Source: JBOFFC01 sp051648405 (GTDB lineage: Bacteria > Planctomycetota > Planctomycetia > Pirellulales > Lacipirellulaceae). Taken from it: DNA of 35,324 nt. Below are positions 30,272-35,324 of the stretch, in pieces. The notes below the pieces were generated by a model that had not been told where the DNA came from, ran no database searches, and saw nothing but the letters and a program-made list of their open reading frames with translations. The stretch lies in NCBI GenBank assembly GCA_051648405.1, contig JBOFFC010000109.1, positions 1 to 35,324 of the forward strand, in the 5' to 3' direction. Made by a program: the position numbers and the translations under genes. How positions within the stretch are numbered: position 1 is the stretch's first letter; every line of letters starts with the position of its first letter.

Positions 30272-30299
30272 GAGCCGCGACCGTCAAGGGAGCGACCAA
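30272..30299 (+). repeat. 28-bp intergenic repeat, left copy
   Basis: The block starts GAGCCGCGACCGTC and ends AGGGAGCGACCAA (30272-30299). Its reverse complement, with one mismatch, occurs at 31737-31764. The copies lie on either side of the PEP-CTERM gene. I recall similar GAGCCGCGACCGT...GGGAGCG repeats between planctomycete genes. Confidence 0.75.
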
Positions 30300-30349
30300 A
30301 CGAGTCCACAGCGCTGATTGACAACACCACGCCCGCAGGACACCACGAA

Positions 30350-31573
30350 TCAGCGCACGCAGAGACGCGGAGACGCAGAGGATCGACGCCGCCGCCGGCG
30401 TAGCGTCGCGGCGCCGACCGCGAACAGCATGATCCCGCTCGGCTCGGGGACGACGAAGCCTGCGCCGGAGATGCGAAAGACGGTGCCGCGCTCGAACTCG
30501 CCTCCCAGCCAAGTCACGCCGTAGAGGTTTCCGTCTGCGTCGGCAACAAGCCCAGCGTCTGGATCGACGCCTCGCGATGAGTCGAAAGAGGTGATGACGG
30601 CAAGGGTCCCAGTCGAGGCAAGCTTGAAGAGCGTGCCATTGTCCGTCATTCCTCCAGCCGTTGTCGTCCCGAAAAGGTTTCCGTCAGCGTCGATAACTAG
30701 CTCCGCAGACGGGATGATGCCCTCGAAGTATTCAAACGACGCCATTGAGGTGAAGGACCCTGACGGGTCGATCTTGAAGACGGTTCCGCCACCATTGGTT
30801 AGGCCTCCCAACAGGGTCGTTCCGTAGAGGCTGCCGTCGGCGCCAAGCACCAGTCCGCCAACTGGCCGACTCCCGTTGAGGTAGTCGAACACCGCAAGGG
30901 TTGTGAGGTCTCCAGACCGTGTGACCTTGAACACAGTGCCGTGACCTCTTGTTCCACCGCCGCGCGTCGTGCCGTAAAGACCACCGCTTGAGTCGGCTAC
31001 TAGGCCACCGATCGGATTGGCTCCGTTCGTGAAGTCAAAGGACACGAGTGTGGTCAACACACCCGAAGAAGTCACCTTGAATACGGCGCCACGATCGGTT
31101 GCGCCGCCGCGAACCGTCGTCCCGTAGACGCTGCCGGCTTCGTCCACCACCAGGTTTCCAATGGGATTGGACCCGTTCACGCCGTCGAAGGAAGCGAGGG
31201 TCGCGAGCACGCCAGAGGGGCTGAGCTTGAAGACCACTCCTTGTCCGGTGCCGCCGCCGCGGTACGTCGTCCCGTACAGGTTGCCGCCCGAGTCGGCGAT
31301 CAGCGGTCCGACCGGGTTTGCCCCGTTGGCGCCCCCAAAAGAGGCAAGGGTGGTCAGCGACCCGTCAGGAGTGACCTTGAAGATCGTGCCCGAGTCGTTG
31401 GCGCCACCGCTTTCCGTCGTGCCGTACAGACTACCACTGGAGTCGGCGAGCAGCCTTCCATAAGGGCCGCGGCCGTTCGCCCCGTTGAACGACACGACCG
31501 TTGTGATCGTGACGGCCGCGGCCGTCGAGCAGAGCAAGACGCCGATCATCAGCGCTGCAATCGTCTTTCGCAT
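30350..31573 (-). CDS. PEP-CTERM protein with seven 50-residue TIGR03803-type repeats
   Basis: 407 residues, start ATG 31573 with a signal peptide (KTIAALMIGVLLCSTAAAV). From residue ~24 there are seven tandem repeats of about 50 residues, each with the pattern TTLxSFxGxNGxxPxGxL, then G(S/N)LYGTT, then GGxxxxGTVFKxxxxGxL. This is the TIGR03803 choice-of-anchor repeat, probably a beta-propeller. The C terminus has a PEP-CTERM signal: VVPEPSGIMLFAVGAATLRRRRRR, to be cut by an exosortase-type enzyme and so displayed at the surface. After the Arg run an extra tail SSASPRLCVR is encoded by an intergenic repeat sequence rather than by family sequence. Confidence 0.92.
   Translation of the reverse strand: MRKTIAALMIGVLLCSTAAAVTITTVVSFNGANGRGPYGRLLADSSGSLYGTTESGGANDSGTIFKVTPDGSLTTLASFGGANGANPVGPLIADSGGNLYGTTYRGGGTGQGVVFKLSPSGVLATLASFDGVNGSNPIGNLVVDEAGSVYGTTVRGGATDRGAVFKVTSSGVLTTLVSFDFTNGANPIGGLVADSSGGLYGTTRGGGTRGHGTVFKVTRSGDLTTLAVFDYLNGSRPVGGLVLGADGSLYGTTLLGGLTNGGGTVFKIDPSGSFTSMASFEYFEGIIPSAELVIDADGNLFGTTTAGGMTDNGTLFKLASTGTLAVITSFDSSRGVDPDAGLVADADGNLYGVTWLGGEFERGTVFRISGAGFVVPEPSGIMLFAVGAATLRRRRRRSSASPRLCVR
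30359..30373. repeat. GCAGAGACGCGGAGA repeat, left copy (inside the gene 3' end)
   Basis: 15 bp at 30359-30373, continued by cgcagag. The reverse complement is at 31769-31783, on the other side of the PEP-CTERM gene. This copy encodes the last residues and lies next to the stop of that gene, so the repeat seems to have entered the 3' end. Confidence 0.7.
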
Positions 31574-32014
31574 TCGTATCTTCTTCGAACGATGTCGGGT
31601 CGAGAGGTACTGCCAGAGTCGGCACGGAGGGCTCTGGGCACGATCCTAAACCCGCAACCGCAGACCGGCAATCAGTTCCGGCCGATCGGCGTGCATCTGC
31701 GTTCATCGGCGGTTCCCGTTCTTCGTTTCACGCCCGTTGGTCGCTCCCTCGACGGTCGCGGCTCCGTTTCTCCGCGTCTCTGCTTGAGTCGTTTCCCTCC
31801 CGCGTGACAACCGTTCGGGGGGTCGGCCCCGCCGCCCCAGACCGCCCGGTCGGGAGTTTCCGGCGGCAGCATCCCCAAGGAACGCCGCGGGTTGGCGAAA
31901 AAACCATTGCCGCGGCGGACCGCGCCGCCGCAAAATGGCGTCCATGGGGCGGCTCCACTCGGTCGCGCGGCCGGGTGGGTGGTCACGGACTCTCGGAACA
32001 CGCAGGGGGCTCTC
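31574..32014. other. 441-bp intergenic region rich in dispersed repeats
   Basis: No gene supported. It holds three recognisable repeat pieces: gtgcatctgcgttcatcgg (31691-31709), a motif I know from many planctomycete and other bacterial intergenic regions; the 28-bp repeat (31737-31764); and the 15-bp repeat (31769-31783). The divergent PEP-CTERM and NHL genes must both have promoters here. The NHL gene has a G-rich ribosome binding site (AGGGGG, 32004-32009). Confidence 0.6.
31737..31764 (-). repeat. 28-bp intergenic repeat, right copy (inverted)
   Basis: Reverse complement of 30272-30299 with one mismatch (g for a). Together with 31769-31783 it forms a composite repeat upstream of the PEP-CTERM gene, while the same two pieces in opposite orientation lie at its 3' end. 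Confidence 0.75.
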
Positions 32015-33775
32015 ATGCGCTGGCTAACGAAGCGGGTGGTGTGCGTCGCCGTGGTCGGCTTGGCGTGCGGGCTGGCTTGGGCCGCCCCCGAGGAAAACGC
32101 CGAAGCGTGGGTCGAGGTCGGCGCCGTTGAGGACGCGTCCCCCTTCGACGAGCCCTTCTCGGGCGACGCGTTCGACGAACAAGCCGCGTTGGGAGACGAC
32201 GCCGCGGCAGACGGCGCCGCGTGCGAGTCCGAAGCGTGCGAAGACGCGCCGTGCGACTCCGAGGCCTGCGAGGACGCCCCCTGTGAGGATGCGGTCGCCG
32301 ACGAGGACCCCGACTGCGACGGCGGCGCGGCGGACGACACGGCTTCGTTCGAACCGACGCACCATCAAGTGGCGATCCTGCCGGTGAACGTCGAGGGCGC
32401 TCCGAAAGGCTCGCTGCACACGTTCTGCCTGGCGCCCGACGGGCGGATCCTCGCCGCGTGCAGCCTCGACGGCGTGGTCGATTCGGCGAGCCAGTCCGAA
32501 GAATCGTCCGACGAACCCGCTACCGACGAGCCCGAGCTCGACCTTGTTTCTGCCGAGACGCCCGCGGACGAAACCGAGGAGGCAAACGGATCGGGCTCGG
32601 CGCCCACCAAGGGGGACGTGCGCGTCCTCAGCCCCAGCGGCGAGCTGCTGGGCGTCTGGTCGCTCGGCTTTGCCCCCGAGGCGATCAACGTCGGCTCCGA
32701 CGGCAAGGTGTACGTCGCCGGCGCGGGTAAGCTCGCCCGCTACACGCTCGACGGGGAGCTGGTGAACGAGGCCGACGGGCCGCACGTCGAGGCGCTGGTC
32801 TCGAACCGTGACGCGCTCCGCGAGGAAGTGATCGAACAGCACAAGTCTTCCACGGAGTGGATGACCGAGTACGTCGGGGACCTCGAAGGCCAGATCGAAC
32901 GTCTCGACGCGGAGGTTGCGCGGCTTGAGGAGGAAGCGGCCGACGCTCAGCAGGAAGCGGGGGACGCGCCCCAGCAACCTAGCGACGCGACGGCGAAGGC
33001 GATCGGATCGTGGTTCAAGTTGATCGGCGAGGCGGCGGCCGGCGCCGAGCCCGACGTGAGCCAACTGCAATCGACCGGGGATCTCGAGACGCAGAAGGCG
33101 CTGCGCGACTCGCTCGTCGAGCAGAAGAAGCAGTACGAAGAGATGATCGAGCAGCAGGGGGAGTCCGACCTGACGGACGAGCAGGTCGAGGAGCGGGTCA
33201 AGTCGTCGATCGCCTACAAGATCAAGGTCGCCTCGATCAGCGAGGCCGACGGCGACGTGTTCCTGGCGACCGGCGCGGCGAAGGGCTACGGCTTCTCCGT
33301 CTGGCGGACGACGCGGCACTTCGACAGCGCAACGAAGATCGTCGATCAACTGAGCGGCTGCTGCGGGCAGATGGACGTCCAGGCGTGCTGCGACGGGGTC
33401 TTCGTCGCCGAGAACTCGCGCAAGCGCGTCGCGGCGTTCGACCGCACCGGCGAGTCGCTCCGCAGTTGGGGTTCGTCCGGCGAAGAGGTCACCGGTTTCG
33501 GCTGCTGCTGCAACCCGATGAACGTCGCCTTCGGGCCCGAGGGGAGCGTCTACACGGCCGAATCGACTTCGGGGCGCATCAAGCGCTACTCGACCGAAGG
33601 GGAGCTGATCGAGCTGGTCGGCTCGGTCGATCTGGTGCCGGGTTGCAAGAAGGTGGCGATCGCCGTCGGCCCGGCAGGGGACCGCGTCTACATGCTCGAC
33701 CAGACGCGTCACCACGTGGTGGTGATGGAGCGCCGGATCCCCGACAGCGACAAGCTGAGCGCCATCAACCCGTAG
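32015..33775 (+). CDS. Exported NHL/propeller-like protein with cysteine clusters
   Basis: 586 residues, start ATG 32015, signal peptide to about residue 24 (VVCVAVVGLACGLAWAA). Residues 70-93 are an acidic linker with Cys at 70, 75, 80, 85 and 90 (CESEACEDAPCDSEACEDAP). Then a propeller part begins (HTFCLAPDGRILAAC, GFAPEAINVGSDGKVYVAG), interrupted by a coiled-coil of Glu/Gln-rich helices (265-395), and resumes with NHL-like repeats (CDGVFVAENSRKRVAAFDRTG, NPMNVAFGPEGSVYTAESTS). Striking clusters: C449-C450, C458-C459 and C497-C498-C499, in loops before NHL strands, possibly a metal or redox site. It lies 45 bp upstream of the PhnD/PQQ gene and probably forms an operon with it. Confidence 0.72.
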   Translation: MRWLTKRVVCVAVVGLACGLAWAAPEENAEAWVEVGAVEDASPFDEPFSGDAFDEQAALGDDAAADGAACESEACEDAPCDSEACEDAPCEDAVADEDPDCDGGAADDTASFEPTHHQVAILPVNVEGAPKGSLHTFCLAPDGRILAACSLDGVVDSASQSEESSDEPATDEPELDLVSAETPADETEEANGSGSAPTKGDVRVLSPSGELLGVWSLGFAPEAINVGSDGKVYVAGAGKLARYTLDGELVNEADGPHVEALVSNRDALREEVIEQHKSSTEWMTEYVGDLEGQIERLDAEVARLEEEAADAQQEAGDAPQQPSDATAKAIGSWFKLIGEAAAGAEPDVSQLQSTGDLETQKALRDSLVEQKKQYEEMIEQQGESDLTDEQVEERVKSSIAYKIKVASISEADGDVFLATGAAKGYGFSVWRTTRHFDSATKIVDQLSGCCGQMDVQACCDGVFVAENSRKRVAAFDRTGESLRSWGSSGEEVTGFGCCCNPMNVAFGPEGSVYTAESTSGRIKRYSTEGELIELVGSVDLVPGCKKVAIAVGPAGDRVYMLDQTRHHVVVMERRIPDSDKLSAINP

Positions 33776-33820
33776 GGCGTGTGCAACACGCCGCTGCATG
33801 ACCCCGACGGCTCGTGAGTG

Positions 33821-35324
33821 ATGACCGTGCGAGCGACGACGTACGCCTTCGCGTTGCTAGTAACGCTCGCCGCGTCGTTCGCGAGCGCAGCCGGCGACCG
33901 ACCGCTGGTGGTCGTCGTGATGGACCCGCTCGCGGCGCCCCTGTCGTGCCCCTGCGTCGAGGGGTACGCGCAGCGTGACTACGCGGTGCTGGCCGAGCGG
34001 CTCGAAGCGCTGCTGGGGCGCAACGTGGCGCTGGGATTCGGCGAGTCGCTCGCCACAGGCCTCAAGAAGGCGAAGGCCACGGCGCCCGACCTGGTGATCG
34101 GTAAGGACTCGGTGGTCCGCGCGCAGTCGGCCGAGCTCGGGCACGCGCTCGACGCGGCGCTACGGCTCAGCGACCTGCGCGGCGAGACAACGCAGACGGG
34201 CCTCGTGGTCGTCCGCTCGGACGACGCGGCGAAGGGAGTCGCCGACCTGGGGGGCTACCGAATCTTCTACGGCAAACCCGAGGCGGACGAGAAGTTCGCG
34301 GCGCCCCGCGCGCTGCTCGCCTCGGCGGGGGTTTCGGTGGTCGCCGCCGACGAGGCCGACGTCACCGTTGCGTGCAGCGACGGGGCGTGCAAGGTGATCG
34401 AGCTGGGGGCCGACGAGCGCTCGGCGGCGGTCATCTCGAGCTACGCCAAGCCGCTGCTCGAAGGGTGCGGCACGATCCAGAAGGGAGACCTGCGCGTCGT
34501 CGGCGAGACGGCGCCCGTGCCGTTCGTCACGGCGTTTGTCGCCAGCGGGTTGACGCCCGCCGACCGCGCGGCGCTCGTGGGTGCGCTGCTGTCGCTCTCC
34601 GCCGAGCCGAAGACGCTCAAGGGGCTGGAGTCGATGCTCGGCTTCGTCCACATCGCTGCCGACGAAGATCCGACCGGCGCCAAAAAGCCCGCATCCAAAG
34701 CCGACGCTCCGTCCCCCGACGACAACACGGCGTGGCCCGACTTCCGCGGCCCGCGCCGCGACGGCACGGCGGCGTGGCTGCCGAGCGAGCTGCCGAGCAC
34801 GCCTCGGTTCGTGTGGCGGACGCCGCTGCGCCGCTCGGGGCTCGGGGGGGTCGCGGTGGCCGAGGGGCTTGTGGTGATCGGCGACCGCGACGTCGCCAAC
34901 CGCCTCGACGAGTGGCGGGCCTACGACGCCGCGACCGGCGAGGTCCGCTGGAAGCTCCGCTACCCCGCCCCGGGTCGGCTCGACTACGACAACGCGCCGC
35001 GCGCGACCCCCGTGCTGGTCGATGGCCGCGCGTACCTGCTCGGCGCCTTCGGGACGCTGTCGTGCATCGACCTCGCGACGGGGGACCTCGTCTGGCGGCG
35101 CGAGCTGCGGCGCGAGTACGGCGCCGACTACGAACTGGTGTGGGGGCTCTGCTCGACGCCGCTGGTGACCGGCGGCCGCGTGTTCACAAACCCCGGCGCC
35201 GACGCCGCGGCGTGGGTCGCGCTCGACGCCTCGACCGGCGCCGAGCTGTGGCGCTCCCGCGGCAAGCGCCACGGCCATGCGTCTCCGGTGCTGGCGACGC
35301 TCGGCGGCAAGCGGCAGCTTGTGG
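33821..35324 (+). CDS. PhnD-like binding domain fused to a PQQ-type beta-propeller (partial)
   Basis: Start ATG 33821 (GTG 33818 is an alternative); the frame is open to the window end, giving 501 residues. Signal peptide to about residue 24 (FALLVTLAASFASAA). Residues ~25-280 resemble a PhnD/transferrin-like periplasmic solute-binding fold, starting VVVMDPLAAPLSCPCVEGYAQRDY with a CPC motif (43-45) and later ACSDGACKVIEL (C185, C190). After a Lys/Ala/Pro linker (285-303) comes WPDFRGPRRDGTA, the usual first blade of planctomycete PQQ-propeller proteins, followed by blades with W/D-G-x-x-x-W repeats (AATGEVRWK-like, LATGDLVWRREL, ASTGAELWRS). The PQQ cofactor may well be absent, as in many such propellers. 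Periplasmic; ligand unknown. Confidence 0.82.
   Translation, partial: MTVRATTYAFALLVTLAASFASAAGDRPLVVVVMDPLAAPLSCPCVEGYAQRDYAVLAERLEALLGRNVALGFGESLATGLKKAKATAPDLVIGKDSVVRAQSAELGHALDAALRLSDLRGETTQTGLVVVRSDDAAKGVADLGGYRIFYGKPEADEKFAAPRALLASAGVSVVAADEADVTVACSDGACKVIELGADERSAAVISSYAKPLLEGCGTIQKGDLRVVGETAPVPFVTAFVASGLTPADRAALVGALLSLSAEPKTLKGLESMLGFVHIAADEDPTGAKKPASKADAPSPDDNTAWPDFRGPRRDGTAAWLPSELPSTPRFVWRTPLRRSGLGGVAVAEGLVVIGDRDVANRLDEWRAYDAATGEVRWKLRYPAPGRLDYDNAPRATPVLVDGRAYLLGAFGTLSCIDLATGDLVWRRELRREYGADYELVWGLCSTPLVTGGRVFTNPGADAAAWVALDASTGAELWRSRGKRHGHASPVLATLGGKRQLV

Noticed and set aside
30480..31500. Regular ~150-bp periodicity resembling an array
   Set aside because: It is coding DNA for seven 50-residue protein repeats, not a CRISPR array; there are no short identical repeats with unique spacers.

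Overview
This is a G+C-rich chromosomal window from what looks like a planctomycete of the Pirellulales type. The evidence is the mix of typical families: a DUF1080 (3-keto-disaccharide hydrolase) protein, a DUF1570 secreted gluzincin, a PEP-CTERM protein built of 50-residue repeats, a PhnD-like/PQQ-propeller fusion, a short BON protein, a 76-residue 'PLWH..DRVDYSGL' protein, and many GTG starts. No rRNA, tRNA or CRISPR array was recognised. The organism assignment is inference from gene content.

Layout. 1-119: N-terminal fragment of an unknown minus-strand gene. 292-1401: M29 aminopeptidase. 1425-4441: a small island bounded by two direct copies of an ~84-bp element with terminal inverted repeats. 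It holds the last 21 codons of a lost toxin, an Imm49-like gene, an orphan PD-(D/E)XK nuclease toxin domain that overlaps a second Imm49-like gene, and a fourth gene that may also be an immunity gene. 4497-8766: housekeeping and periplasmic genes (DUF1570 peptidase, purE-purK, glutathione peroxidase, SixA phosphatase). 8809-11405: a secreted planctomycete protein, an AcuI/YhdH oxidoreductase and a BON protein. 11423-13168: a stand-alone OLD-family ATPase/TOPRIM nuclease, less G+C-rich than its surroundings. 13266-15887: a large secreted alpha/beta-hydrolase-like protein that lacks the nucleophile serine.

16135-23009 is a heavy-metal RND efflux cluster: TolC-like channel, small His-rich exported protein, very His-rich membrane fusion protein and HME-type pump. 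A strong hairpin terminator follows, shared with the convergent 76-residue gene. 24040-25281 has YjbQ and DUF1080. 25361-25612 has a promoter, a foldable ~215-nt transcript with no convincing ORF and a rho-independent terminator, so it is a candidate structured non-coding RNA. 25753-28269 has two divergent FAD oxidoreductases. The second overlaps a RegB-type redox histidine kinase, followed by a RegA-type regulator (28266-30252).

30272-31783 is a seven-repeat PEP-CTERM gene bracketed by inverted copies of intergenic repeats, one of which seems to have extended its C terminus. 32015 to the end holds an NHL-like exported protein with CC/CC/CCC clusters followed by a PhnD-like/PQQ-propeller fusion that runs off the window.

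The most unusual elements are the orphan toxin/immunity island with a mosaic immunity pair, the candidate ncRNA, the serine-less hydrolase, and the cysteine-rich NHL plus PhnD/PQQ pair.
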